NCBI RefSeq assembly: GCF_014650695.1
Contig: NZ_BMVL01000009.1
Coordinates: forward strand, 260,488-324,487
Direction: 5' to 3'
DNA length: 64,000 nt
Source of the DNA: Streptomyces avidinii
Lineage (GTDB): Bacteria > Actinomycetota > Actinomycetes > Streptomycetales > Streptomycetaceae
Each line of letters starts with the position of its first letter. Within the stretch, counting starts at the first letter, position 1. The notes under the pieces are model-generated. The model searched no databases, was not told where the DNA came from, and was given only the letters and a program-made list of their open reading frames with translations. Below are positions 8,737-17,993 of the stretch, piece by piece. The translations under genes were made by a program, and so were the position numbers.

Positions 8737-8779
8737 GGCGGACGGGCGGCGCGGACTCACGCGCCGTCTGTCCGCCTTT
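8737..8779 (+). terminator. Terminator after hppA
   Basis: A 17-bp stem (8737-8753 with 8760-8776, two G-U pairs) closes a GACTCA loop and is followed by TTT. It separates hppA from the lipoprotein gene. Confidence 0.85.
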
Positions 8780-8841
8780 GTGCGTCACCGGACGGTAGGC
8801 GTGTATCTTCCGGGCCGAGAGCCTTCGAAGGGACCAATCCG

Positions 8842-9408
8842 GTGAACAAGAAGCTTGCGGCCGCAATGTCGGGCGGTGCGGTGCTGATGCTCGTCCTGTC
8901 CGGCTGCGGCGGGGACGAGACCGACGAGAAGGCCGGCACCTGGGCCAAAAAGGTCTGTGACCAGTGGCAACCCGAACTCAAGAAGATCGAGACCGCCAAC
9001 GCCGACATCAAGCGGGTGGCCTCGGAGAGCAGTAAGCCCGAGGACGTCCAGAAGACCGACTCGGCGGCCTTCGGGACCATGTCCGAGTCGTACAGGACGA
9101 TGGGGGCCGCCCTGCAGTCGGCGGGCGTTCCGCCCGTCAAGAACGGCGCCGCGACCCAGGCGGCGGCGGCCAAGGGCTTCGAGTCGACCTCGAAGGGCTA
9201 CGCCGACCTGAAGGCGAAGATGGACGCCCTCGACCCGAAGGACCAGCCGAAGTTCGCCGACGGCCTCAAGGAGGTCGCGGGCGGCCTCCAGGAGGCGACG
9301 AAGGGCGGCCAGGACGCGCTCGCCCAGCTCAACGCGGGCGGCCTGGACAAGGCGATCAACAGCCAGAAGGGCTGCCAGGTCGCGACGTCCTCCGCGGCTC
9401 CGCAGTAG
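8842..9408 (+). CDS. Small secreted lipoprotein, function unknown
   Basis: A 188-aa protein with a lipoprotein signal: N-terminal NKK, hydrophobic segment, lipobox VLSGC with Cys near residue 23, then GGDETDE. The mature part is helical and polar (KKVCDQWQPELKKIETANADIKRVA and later repeats of Lys/Asp-rich helices), with two further Cys residues that may form a disulphide. The GTG start follows GAAGGGA at suitable spacing. I recall a small lipoprotein between hppA and a methyltransferase in other Streptomyces. No enzyme motif is seen. Confidence 0.8.
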   Translation: MNKKLAAAMSGGAVLMLVLSGCGGDETDEKAGTWAKKVCDQWQPELKKIETANADIKRVASESSKPEDVQKTDSAAFGTMSESYRTMGAALQSAGVPPVKNGAATQAAAAKGFESTSKGYADLKAKMDALDPKDQPKFADGLKEVAGGLQEATKGGQDALAQLNAGGLDKAINSQKGCQVATSSAAPQ

Positions 9409-9453
9409 CGCGGCCCGCCTTCGGGGGCGGCGTTCGGCGCGGTACGTCGATCA

Positions 9454-9493
9454 GGGCGGCCGGGGTCCCGCAAGGGGGCCGCGGCCGCCCTTT
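9454..9493 (+). terminator. Terminator after the lipoprotein gene
   Basis: GGGCGGCC (9454-9461) pairs with GGCCGCCC (9483-9490), followed by TTT; the loop contains further pairing. It lies 45 bases beyond the lipoprotein stop. Confidence 0.6.
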
Positions 9494-9550
9494 CGTGCCC
9501 CCGGGCCCGGTGTGATCGGCAGGACGGGTCCCAGCGGACACAATGGACGC

Positions 9551-11074
9551 GTGAGTACCACCAGCCTTCCCACGCCCGACCGCGCCGCCGAGCTCCGCGA
9601 AGCCCTGCTGGCCGCCGGTTTCACCGCAGACGGGCTGCTCGACCTGCTCGGCGCCCCCGCCTACGCCGCACTGGCCCGCAGCGAGACCGTTCCGGCCCTG
9701 CGCGCCACCCGCGGCCCCGGCGACGGGGCGCTCGCGAGCCTGGTCCGGCTCTTCCTGCTCCAGCAGCCCGAGCCGTACGTGCACGCCGCCGAGGCGCTGC
9801 CGGTCGAGGCGGCCCTGGCCGACGGCTGGCTGCGGCTGGAGGGCGACGAGGTGCACGCCACCGTCGACGTACGCCCGTACGGCGGCCCCGACGGCGAGGA
9901 CTGGTTCATCGTCTCCGACCTCGGCTGCTCCGTCGGCGGGGCCGGCGGGATCGGCGGGATCGGCAGCCGCGAGGAGGGAGTGGTCCTCGGCGTGGGCGGC
10001 GCCTCCACCACCCTGGCCGGGATCACCGTCCGCACCCCGGTCGGCTCGGCCCTCGACGTCGGCACCGGATCCGGAATCCAGGCGCTGCACGCCTCCCGGC
10101 ACGCCACCCGGGTCACCGCCACGGACGTCAACCCCAGGGCCCTGGAATTCACCCGCCTGACGCTGGCGCTGTCCGGGGCCCCGGAGGCCGAGCTGCTCAC
10201 CGGGTCGCTCTTCGAGCCGGTCGGCGACGCCACGTACGACCTGATCGTGTCGAACCCGCCGTTCGTGATCTCCCCCGGCGCCCGGCTGACGTACCGGGAC
10301 GGCGGCATGGGCGGCGACGACCTGTGCCGGACCCTGGTCCAGGAGTCCGGCGCGCGGCTCAATCAGGGCGGGTACGCGCAGTTCCTCGGCAACTGGCAGC
10401 ACGTGGAGGGCGAGGACTGGCACGACCGGCTCCGCTCCTGGGTGCCGCGCGGCTGCGACGCCTGGATCGTGCAGCGTGACGTGCAGGACGTGACGCAGTA
10501 CGCCGAGCTGTGGCTGCGCGACGCGGGTGACCACCGGACCGACCCGGCCGAGTACGCGCGCCGGTACGAGGACTGGCTGGACGAGTTCGAGGCCCGCGGG
10601 ACCAAGTCCGTCGGCTTCGGGTGGATCACCTTGCGCCGGACGGACGCGGCCGAGCCCTCGATCGTGGTCGAGGAGTGGCCGCACACGGTCGAGCAGCCGC
10701 TCGGCGACGCCGTGCTGGCCCATTTCGCCCGCCAGGACTACTTGCGCGAGCACGACGACGCGGCCCTGCTGGAGGCCCATTTCGCGCTGGCCGAGGAAGT
10801 GGTCCAGGAGCAGGTCGGCGCGCCCGGCGCGGAGGATCCGGAACACGTCGTGCTGCGGCAGAACCGCGGAATGCGCCGCGCGACCAAGGTCGACACGGTC
10901 GGCGCCGGGTTCGCCGGAGTGTGTGACGGCTCACTGAGCGCGGGCCGGATCCTGGACGCGATCGCGCAGCTGATGCAGGAGGACCCGATCGTGCTGCGGG
11001 ACCGCACTCCGGAAGCCATCCGGCTGCTGGTCGAGCAGGGTTTCCTGGACCCCGTGGCGGGCCGCACGCAGTAG
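9551..11074 (+). CDS. Class I SAM-dependent methyltransferase (HemK/RsmC-like)
   Basis: A 507-aa methyltransferase. An N-terminal helical domain (about 1-150) is followed by the SAM-binding motif LDVGTGSGIQALHAS (about 167-181), an acidic motif II (TATDVNPRAL), and the catalytic SNPPFVIS (about 233-240). This NPPF tetrapeptide is typical of enzymes that methylate planar amino groups in nucleobases or glutamine. A further conserved C-terminal domain of about 150 aa is present. The GTG start opens STTSLPTPDRAAELREAL. The substrate is unknown; an rRNA or release-factor target is possible. It stands alone between two terminated units. Confidence 0.8.
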   Translation: MSTTSLPTPDRAAELREALLAAGFTADGLLDLLGAPAYAALARSETVPALRATRGPGDGALASLVRLFLLQQPEPYVHAAEALPVEAALADGWLRLEGDEVHATVDVRPYGGPDGEDWFIVSDLGCSVGGAGGIGGIGSREEGVVLGVGGASTTLAGITVRTPVGSALDVGTGSGIQALHASRHATRVTATDVNPRALEFTRLTLALSGAPEAELLTGSLFEPVGDATYDLIVSNPPFVISPGARLTYRDGGMGGDDLCRTLVQESGARLNQGGYAQFLGNWQHVEGEDWHDRLRSWVPRGCDAWIVQRDVQDVTQYAELWLRDAGDHRTDPAEYARRYEDWLDEFEARGTKSVGFGWITLRRTDAAEPSIVVEEWPHTVEQPLGDAVLAHFARQDYLREHDDAALLEAHFALAEEVVQEQVGAPGAEDPEHVVLRQNRGMRRATKVDTVGAGFAGVCDGSLSAGRILDAIAQLMQEDPIVLRDRTPEAIRLLVEQGFLDPVAGRTQ

Positions 11075-11683
11075 GGCACCTGGATGTAACCCGGGGTTCG
11101 CCCGGCGTATCCCCGGGGCTGTCAGTCTGCCGGTCAGAGGGATCCGGGGGGATCCCGAGGGCGGCCCGGGGGTACAGGGAGAGCGGCGCGGAAAACGGTC
11201 CGGCGATCTTCGCGCGGCCGTGTTCCCGCTGCTCGGGGCGGCTCTGCAGGCCTGGACGGGGCACGCACGCCTCCACCGCGCAGCGGTGGCGGACGGCGCG
11301 CGCCCCGTCGCGGGCCTGCCGCCGGTCCGGCTCGTCGGCGCAGCGCCGACGGCCCTCGGACCGGGGCGCCTCGCGCGGCAGCCACAGCGAGATCGCGGGG
11401 CTCGGCCGGACCGGGATCACGGCCCTCCTCCGGCACGAAAACACGAGGCCGGAGCAGGCGCGCGACCGGGTGCGAAGGCGCGGCCAGACGGCCCTTGCGC
11501 CACTCGGCCCGGTGATCGCGAACGCCCCGGCGCGGCATCCGGGCGGCAGAAACGGCACTTGTCGGGTTACCGTTCGAGTGGCCGTTGCGGGCTTCTGCCG
11601 TTTGACACGGGGGCGGGTTGTACCGTCACACTCCGCAGCGTCGCCGTACTGCGACCGAGTGCCGACCGGAGAGAAGAGCCAAG
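11075..11683. other. 609-base gene-free leader upstream of topA
   Basis: No convincing gene is seen on either strand; the open frames are Arg/Pro/Ala-rich shadows. The region contains several short hairpins, for example GTCGGC/GCCGAC around 11335, and a GGATCC-rich dyad near 11141-11157. A TTGACA hexamer stands at 11602-11607, followed by TTGTACCGT. It probably holds the topA promoters and a supercoiling-responsive leader. Confidence 0.5.
11602..11630 (+). promoter_or_regulatory. Candidate topA promoter
   Basis: Consensus -35 TTGACA at 11602-11607, 77 bases before the start codon. The best -10-like hexamer, TACCGT at 11621-11626, leaves only a 13-base spacer, which is too short for a typical promoter. 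Supercoiling-sensitive promoters often have non-optimal spacers, but this is only a suggestion. Confidence 0.35.
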
Positions 11684-14485
11684 TTGTCCCCGACTAGCGA
11701 GACCGCAAAGGGCGGCCGCCGACTCGTCATCGTCGAGTCCCCAGCCAAGGCGAAGACGATCAAGGGCTACCTCGGCCCCGGATACGTCGTCGAGGCGAGC
11801 GTCGGGCACATCCGCGACCTCCCGAACGGCGCGGCCGAGGTTCCCGACAAGTACACCGGCGAGGTCCGTCGCCTCGGTGTGGACGTCGAGCACGACTTCG
11901 CGCCGATCTACGTCGTCAACGCGGACAAGAAGTCCCAGGTCAGGAAGCTCAAGGAGCTGCTGGCCGAGTCCGACGAACTCTTCCTCGCCACCGATGAGGA
12001 CCGCGAGGGCGAAGCCATCGCGTGGCACCTGCAGGAAGTCCTCAAGCCCAAGGTCCCCGTCCACCGGATGGTCTTCCACGAGATCACCAAGGACGCGATC
12101 CGCGACGCCGTCGCCAACCCGCGCGAGCTCAACCAGCGCATGGTCGACGCCCAGGAGACCCGCCGCATCCTCGACCGCCTCTACGGCTACGAGGTCTCGC
12201 CGGTCCTGTGGAAGAAGGTCATGCCGAAGCTGTCGGCGGGCCGCGTCCAGTCGGTGGCCACGCGCATGGTCGTCGAGCGGGAGCGCGAGCGCATCGCCTT
12301 CCGCTCCGCCGAGTACTGGGACCTGACCGGAACCTTCTCCACCGGCCGTGCCGGTGACGCCTCCGACCCCTCCACGCTGGTCGCCCGGCTGAACACGGTC
12401 GATGGCAAGCGCATCGCCCAGGGCCGTGACTTCGGCTCGAACGGGCAGCTCAAGAGCGAGGTGCTGCACCTCGACGAGGCGGGCGCCCGGGCGCTTGCCG
12501 CCGCGCTGGCGGACACCTCGTTCGCGGTCCGCTCGGTCGAGTCCAAGCCGTACCGCCGTTCCCCGTACGCCCCCTTCCGCACGACGACGCTCCAGCAGGA
12601 GGCCTCGCGCAAGCTGGGCTTCGGTGCGAAGGCGACGATGCAGGTGGCGCAGAAGCTGTACGAGAACGGCTTCATCACCTATATGCGTACCGACTCCACC
12701 ACGCTGTCCGACACCGCGGTGTCGGCGGCGCGGGCGCAGGTCACCCAGCTCTACGGGGCCGACTACCTGCCGGAGAAGCCGCGCATCTACGCCGGCAAGG
12801 TCAAGAACGCCCAGGAGGCGCACGAGGCGATCCGTCCTTCGGGTGATCGTTTCCGCACCCCGGCCGAGACGGGCCTGACCGGCGACCAGTTCCGCCTGTA
12901 CGAGCTGATCTGGAAGCGGACCGTCGCCTCCCAGATGAAGGACGCGGTCGGCAACAGCGTCACCGTGAAGATCGGCGGCCGTGCCTCGGACGGGCGTGAC
13001 GCCGAGTTCACCGCCTCCGGCAAGACGATCACCTTCCACGGCTTCATGAAGGCGTACGTCGAGGGCGCGGACGACCCGAACGCCGAGCTCGACGACCGTG
13101 AGAAGCGGCTGCCGCAGGTCGCGCAGGGCGACGCGCTGGCCGCCGAGGAGATCACGGCGGACGGGCACTCGACCAAGCCGCCGGCCCGCTACACCGAGGC
13201 CTCGCTCGTCAAGGAGCTCGAAGAGCGTGAGATCGGCCGTCCGTCGACGTACGCGTCGATCATCGGCACGATCCTCGACCGCGGCTACGTCTTCAAGAAG
13301 GGCACGGCGCTCGTGCCGTCCTTCCTGTCGTTCGCCGTGGTGAACCTGCTGGAGACGCACTTCGGGCGGCTCGTCGACTACGACTTCACCGCGAAGATGG
13401 AGGACGACCTCGACCGCATCGCGCGGGGCGAGGCCCAGTCCGTGCCGTGGCTGAAGCGGTTCTACTTCGGCTCGGAGGACGCGACCGAGGTCGTGCCGGC
13501 CGACGGGGACCACCTCGGTGGTCTGAAGGAGCTGGTCACGGACCTCGGTGCGATCGACGCCCGGGAGATCTCCTCCTTCCCGGTCGGCGAGGGCATCGTG
13601 CTCCGGGTCGGCCGCTACGGGCCGTACATCGAGCGCGGCGAGAAGGACGCGGAGGGCCACCAGCGCGCCGACGTCCCGGAGGACATGGCTCCGGACGAGC
13701 TGACCGTCGAGTACGCGGAGGAGCTGTTCGCGAAGCCGAGCGGCGAGTTCGAGCTCGGCAAGGACCCGGTCAGCGGCAACGAGATCGTCGCCAAGGACGG
13801 CCGCTACGGGCCGTACGTGACGGAGATCCTCCCCGAGGGCACCCCGAAGACGGGCAAGAACGCGGTCAAGCCGCGGACGGCCTCGCTCTTCAAGTCCATG
13901 AGCCTGGACACGGTCACCCTCGACGAGGCGCTGAAGCTGATGTCGTTGCCGCGCGTCGTCGGCGCGGACGCGGAGGGCGTGGAGATCACGGCCCAGAACG
14001 GCCGCTACGGCCCGTACCTGAAGAAGGGCACGGACTCGCGGTCGCTGGAGACCGAGGACCAGCTCTTCTCGATCACGCTGGACGAGGCCCTCGCGATCTA
14101 CGCGCAGCCCAAGCAGCGGGGCCGGGCCGCGGCCAAGCCGCCGCTCAAGGAGCTGGGCACGGACCCGGTCAGCGAGAAGCCGGTGGTGGTCAAGGACGGC
14201 CGCTTCGGCCCGTACGTGACGGACGGCGAGACGAACGCGACGCTGCGGCGGGACGACGACGTCGAGACGATCACGCCGGAGCGGGGCTACGAGCTGCTCG
14301 CGGAGAAGCGCGCGAAGGGCCCGGCCAAGAAGGTGGCGAAGAAGGCCCCCGCCAAGAAGGCCCCGGCGAAGAAGGCGACGGCGACGAAGACCGCAGCCGC
14401 GAAGAAGACGACGGCGGCAAAGAAGACCACCGCCAAGAAGGCGACGGCGAAGAAGACGGCCGCCGCCCCGGCCGCGGACGAGTAG
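11684..14485 (+). CDS. topA: DNA topoisomerase I
   Basis: Type IA topoisomerase of 933 aa that relaxes negative supercoils. A TOPRIM domain opens the protein (LVIVESPAKAKTIKGYLG) and contains the acidic DEDREGE triad. The catalytic Tyr333 lies in FITYMRTDSTTLS. The C-terminal third has repeated topoisomerase C-terminal units marked by GRYGPYIERG, GRYGPYVTE, GRYGPYLKKG and GRFGPYVTDG instead of Cys4 zinc fingers. It ends with a Lys/Ala-rich tail (AKKAPAKKA type, about 45 aa) known in Streptomyces TopA to increase processivity. The TTG start at 11684 matches the conserved N terminus SPTSETAKGGRRL; GAGAAGAG precedes it. Confidence 0.96.
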   Translation: MSPTSETAKGGRRLVIVESPAKAKTIKGYLGPGYVVEASVGHIRDLPNGAAEVPDKYTGEVRRLGVDVEHDFAPIYVVNADKKSQVRKLKELLAESDELFLATDEDREGEAIAWHLQEVLKPKVPVHRMVFHEITKDAIRDAVANPRELNQRMVDAQETRRILDRLYGYEVSPVLWKKVMPKLSAGRVQSVATRMVVERERERIAFRSAEYWDLTGTFSTGRAGDASDPSTLVARLNTVDGKRIAQGRDFGSNGQLKSEVLHLDEAGARALAAALADTSFAVRSVESKPYRRSPYAPFRTTTLQQEASRKLGFGAKATMQVAQKLYENGFITYMRTDSTTLSDTAVSAARAQVTQLYGADYLPEKPRIYAGKVKNAQEAHEAIRPSGDRFRTPAETGLTGDQFRLYELIWKRTVASQMKDAVGNSVTVKIGGRASDGRDAEFTASGKTITFHGFMKAYVEGADDPNAELDDREKRLPQVAQGDALAAEEITADGHSTKPPARYTEASLVKELEEREIGRPSTYASIIGTILDRGYVFKKGTALVPSFLSFAVVNLLETHFGRLVDYDFTAKMEDDLDRIARGEAQSVPWLKRFYFGSEDATEVVPADGDHLGGLKELVTDLGAIDAREISSFPVGEGIVLRVGRYGPYIERGEKDAEGHQRADVPEDMAPDELTVEYAEELFAKPSGEFELGKDPVSGNEIVAKDGRYGPYVTEILPEGTPKTGKNAVKPRTASLFKSMSLDTVTLDEALKLMSLPRVVGADAEGVEITAQNGRYGPYLKKGTDSRSLETEDQLFSITLDEALAIYAQPKQRGRAAAKPPLKELGTDPVSEKPVVVKDGRFGPYVTDGETNATLRRDDDVETITPERGYELLAEKRAKGPAKKVAKKAPAKKAPAKKATATKTAAAKKTTAAKKTTAKKATAKKTAAAPAADE

Positions 14486-14489
14486 TACT

Positions 14490-14534
14490 CATACGGACGG
14501 GACGGGGCGCTTCGTGCCCCGTCCCGTCCGTATG
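14490..14534 (+). terminator. Terminator after topA
   Basis: A perfect 19-bp hairpin (14490-14508 with 14516-14534) closes the loop GCTTCGT, five bases after the topA stop. No U-tract follows, as is common in high-GC actinomycetes. Confidence 0.8.
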
Positions 14535-14591
14535 GAGCCCCGCCGGCATTCGAGTCTCGGGGTCCGGGGCGGAGCCCCGCAACGGCGCCGG
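14534..14591 (-). repeat. Dispersed 58-bp repeat, inverted copy
   Basis: The reverse complement reads CCGGCGCCGTTGCGGGGCTC, then CGCCCCGGACCCCGAGACTC, then GAATGCCGGCGGGGCTCC. It closely matches 30136-30195 on the + strand and, more weakly, 63907-63955. It contains the GGGGCTCCGCCCC hairpin and sits immediately behind the topA terminator. Confidence 0.65.
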
Positions 14592-14679
14592 ACCGTTCCC
14601 GGAAAGGTGGGTCCGGGGTCACACCCGGCCTTGTCCACAGGCTTCCGCACCCGCATGGCGTAGCGGATAGGCTGGGCGG

Positions 14680-17600
14680 ATGACGCGAGCCGAGCAGCCG
14701 GCGGTCGTTACCGCCCCGGCGAACCCCACTTACGACGAAGCCCTAGCCGCGGATTCCCGCGAGCGTGCGGTGCGCGCACTGCTGCGCACTCCCAGGCTGC
14801 GCCGGCTGTGGAGCGCCCAGTTGGTGAGCGGCATCGGTGATGCCCTGGCCCTCCTGGTGCTGGTGCTGCTGGCCCTCCAGGCCGCCGCCTCGGAAGGGGC
14901 CTTCGGCGGCGGGTACCGCGGCGCGGCCCTCGCCGTCGCCGCGATCTTCGGGGTCCGCATCCTCGCCACCCTGCTCTTCGGCGCGGTCCTTCTCGGCCCG
15001 CTGGCCGGGCTGCTGGGCGCCGGGGGCAAGCTGGACCGCCGCTGGACCATGATCGGGGCCGACGGGGTCCGCCTCGCGCTCTTCGTCGTCGCCCCGCTGT
15101 GGCTCGACTGGATCCCGGCCCACGCACTCACCGCGCTGCTGGCCACCGTGTTCGTCGCCGGTGCCGCCGAGCGGCTGTGGACCCTGGCCAAGGAGAGTGC
15201 GGCGCCCGCCCTGCTGCCCGCGCCGCCGCTGGAGGGGGCCGCCGTACGGCCGCTCCCGGACCACCTGGACGCGCTGCGCCGGCTGACCCTGCGCACCGCC
15301 TTCGCGGCGCTGCCCGTCGCCGCGGCCGTGCTGCTCGCCGCGACCCTGGTCGGCAAGGCACTCGGCCTCGGCATCGACTGGTTCGCCGCGAACCAGGCCG
15401 CCCTCGGCTCGTACGTGGCCTCCGGCCTCTTCGCCGCCTCCGTCTCGCTGCTGCTGCCGCTGGTGCTGCCCGGCGGGGCGACCCCGCGTCCGCGTTCCCC
15501 GTTGGAGGGCCTGCGCGCCCCCAAGGCGGGCGACCGGCCCGACAAGGGCCGTACGGGCGCCATCCCCCTGCTGGTCCTGAGCTGTGCCGCGGTCGCCGGA
15601 GCGGTGTCCAGCGCCGTCGCCGTCGCCGTGCTGCACGCCTTCGACCTGGGCGGCGGCCCGGCCGCGTTCGCGCTGTTCGTCCTCGCGCTCGTCGGCGGCA
15701 CCGCCGCCGGCATCCGCGCCACCCAGGCCGGCAAGGTGCTGCCGGGCCTGTCCCGGCGCCGGCTGCTGGCCCTCGCCATAGCGGTGACCGGGACCGCGCT
15801 GCTGCTGACCGGGCTCGTCCCCGACATGGCGACCGTGCTCTTCCTGTCGCTGCTCGCCGGCCTCGCCGCGGGCGTCGCGGCCAACACCGGCCACACCCTG
15901 CTGGACCAGGAGACCGAGGAGGTCCGCCGGGCCCGGGTCACCGAGCACCTCCAGGCGGCCGTACGGGTGGCCGTCGCGCTCGGCGCCGTCCTCGCCCCCG
16001 TCCTGGCCGCGGCGATCGGCCCGCACCGGCTGACCGGCGCCGAGGTCGTCTTCGCGCACGGCGGCGCCGCCTTCACCCTGATGCTGGTCGGCGCCCTGCT
16101 GCTGCCCGTCGCCGTGCTGGTGCTGACCAAGGCCGACGACCGCCGGGGCGTGCCCCTGCGGCGGGACCTGCGCGAGGCGCTGCGCGGCGGTGAGCCCGTC
16201 CAGGCGGCGTCCGCCACCGGCTTCTTCATCGCCCTGGAAGGCGGCGACGGGGCCGGCAAGTCCACCCAGGTCGAGGCGCTGGCCGCCTGGATACGGGGCA
16301 AGGGCCATGAGGTCGTGGTGACCCGGGAGCCCGGGGCGACCCCCGTCGGCAAGCGGCTCCGTTCGATCCTGCTCGACATCTCCTCCGCCGGTCTCTCGAA
16401 CCGCGCCGAGGCCCTGCTGTACGCCGCCGACCGTGCGGAGCACGTGGACACCGTGGTGCGCCCGGCCCTGGAGCGCGGCGCTGTCGTCATCTCGGACCGC
16501 TACATCGACTCCTCGGTCGCCTATCAGGGCGCCGGCCGTGACCTGTCCCCGACGGAGATCGCCCGGATCTCGCGCTGGGCCACCGACGGACTCGTCCCGA
16601 ACCTGACCGTGCTTCTCGACGTGTCGCCGGAGGCGGCACGCGAGCGCTTCACGGAGGCGCCGGACCGGCTGGAGTCGGAGCCGGCGGAGTTCCACCAGCG
16701 GGTGCGGTCCGGTTTCCTGACCCTCGCCGCGTCCGACCCCGGCCGCTACCTCGTGGTCGACGCGGGCCAGGACCCGGATTCGGTGACCACGGTCGTACGG
16801 CACCGCCTGGACCGGATGCTCCCGCTCTCGGAGGCAGAGGTGGCCGCCCAGGCGGAGGCGCGGCGCCTCGCCGAGGAGGAGGCCCGGCGCCGGGCCGAGG
16901 AAGAGGCCGCGCGCAAGGCCGAGGAAGAGCGGCTGCGCGCCGAGGAAGAGGCCCGCAAGGCACGGGAGGCCGAGGAAGCGCGGATCAAGGCCGAGGCGGA
17001 GGCCGCCCGCAGGGCGCAGGAGGAGCGGCTGCGCGCCGAGGAGGAGGCCCGGGTCCGGGCCGAGGCCGAGCGGCTGCGAGCGGAGGCCGAGGAGAAGGCG
17101 CGCGCGGCGGAGGCCGAGCGGCTGCGCAGGCAGGCCGAGGAGGAGGCCCGGCTGCGGGCCGAGGCCGAGGAGCGGCGGCTGGAGAAGCAGCGCAGGGCCG
17201 AGGAGGCCCTGCTGAAGGCCGAGGAGGCACGCCGGCTGGTGGAGGCCGAGGCGGCGGCCAAGGCGGCGGCTGTCGCGGCGGCCGCGGCTGCGGAGGCCGC
17301 TGCGGCCGCCGCGGCGGCGCCTGCCCCTGCCCCTGCCCCTGCCCAGTCTGCTGCTCCTGCTTCCGCGCCCAAGGTCGGCATGACCAAGAAGCCGGAGCCG
17401 GAGCCGGAGTCGCACCCGGACGATGCGGTGACGGTGGAGACCCCGATGGCCGCGCCGCCGGTCAAGCGGGTCGTCCAGCCGGACGACGTCACCCAGACCG
17501 TCCCGGTGCCGAAGATCGACCCGTCGTCCGCCGAGGAGACCACGGTGCTGCCGCCGGTCCGCGCGACGGACGAGACGGCGGTGCTGCCCCCCGTACGCCC

Positions 17601-17922
17601 GGACGCGCCGCAGGCCGCGCAGGCCCGGCCGGCCCCGCGGGACAGTGGTGGCGGTCACCGCTCCGCCACCCGGCCGACGGCCCAGCGCCCCGAGGAGAAT
17701 CCGGCCGACCGGGTGCCGTCGGGCATCTTCCGGGACGCCGGCAACGACCGGACCCGGGAGCTCCCCGTCGTCGACGACGAGGGCCGGCCGCGCCGGGCGC
17801 GCCCGGACTGGGCGGAGGAGACCCCGCTGGACGATCTGCCGACGCTGGCGGACGAACTGCTGGGCCGCCACCGGGACGACGAGGACGGCGACGAGGGCGA
17901 ACGCGCACCGCGCCGCCGCTGA
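14680..17922 (+). CDS. tmk: Membrane (MFS-like)/thymidylate kinase/coiled-coil fusion protein
   Basis: A 1080-aa three-part protein. Residues 45-490 hold 10-12 hydrophobic helices resembling an MFS transporter. Residues 515-715 are a complete thymidylate kinase: P-loop EGGDGAGKST (Gly521-Thr529), DR motif in SDRYIDSSVAYQG, and a TREPGATP substrate loop; it phosphorylates dTMP to dTDP. Residues 720-870 are a long charged coiled coil of Ala/Glu/Arg heptads, then an Ala/Pro-rich and acidic disordered tail. No other tmk is seen nearby, so this is probably the cell's essential enzyme held at the membrane. Similar fusions occur in other Streptomyces, by my recollection. holB follows 71 bases later. 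Confidence 0.9.
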   Translation: MTRAEQPAVVTAPANPTYDEALAADSRERAVRALLRTPRLRRLWSAQLVSGIGDALALLVLVLLALQAAASEGAFGGGYRGAALAVAAIFGVRILATLLFGAVLLGPLAGLLGAGGKLDRRWTMIGADGVRLALFVVAPLWLDWIPAHALTALLATVFVAGAAERLWTLAKESAAPALLPAPPLEGAAVRPLPDHLDALRRLTLRTAFAALPVAAAVLLAATLVGKALGLGIDWFAANQAALGSYVASGLFAASVSLLLPLVLPGGATPRPRSPLEGLRAPKAGDRPDKGRTGAIPLLVLSCAAVAGAVSSAVAVAVLHAFDLGGGPAAFALFVLALVGGTAAGIRATQAGKVLPGLSRRRLLALAIAVTGTALLLTGLVPDMATVLFLSLLAGLAAGVAANTGHTLLDQETEEVRRARVTEHLQAAVRVAVALGAVLAPVLAAAIGPHRLTGAEVVFAHGGAAFTLMLVGALLLPVAVLVLTKADDRRGVPLRRDLREALRGGEPVQAASATGFFIALEGGDGAGKSTQVEALAAWIRGKGHEVVVTREPGATPVGKRLRSILLDISSAGLSNRAEALLYAADRAEHVDTVVRPALERGAVVISDRYIDSSVAYQGAGRDLSPTEIARISRWATDGLVPNLTVLLDVSPEAARERFTEAPDRLESEPAEFHQRVRSGFLTLAASDPGRYLVVDAGQDPDSVTTVVRHRLDRMLPLSEAEVAAQAEARRLAEEEARRRAEEEAARKAEEERLRAEEEARKAREAEEARIKAEAEAARRAQEERLRAEEEARVRAEAERLRAEAEEKARAAEAERLRRQAEEEARLRAEAEERRLEKQRRAEEALLKAEEARRLVEAEAAAKAAAVAAAAAAEAAAAAAAAPAPAPAPAQSAAPASAPKVGMTKKPEPEPESHPDDAVTVETPMAAPPVKRVVQPDDVTQTVPVPKIDPSSAEETTVLPPVRATDETAVLPPVRPDAPQAAQARPAPRDSGGGHRSATRPTAQRPEENPADRVPSGIFRDAGNDRTRELPVVDDEGRPRRARPDWAEETPLDDLPTLADELLGRHRDDEDGDEGERAPRRR

Positions 17923-17993
17923 GCCGGGCGGGACGGGATTGTCGGTGGCGCCCGCCACAATGGGTGCACGGAGAGTGAAAGGTGGTGGGCGGG

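Noticed and set aside
6257..8866. An 869-codon open frame antisense to hppA
   Set aside because: Acidic Gly/Asp/His-rich shadow of a high-GC gene; the hppA product is a textbook match on the other strand.
11134..11538. A 134-codon minus-strand frame in the topA leader
   Set aside because: Arg/Pro/Ala-rich, no ribosome site, and no recognisable domain.
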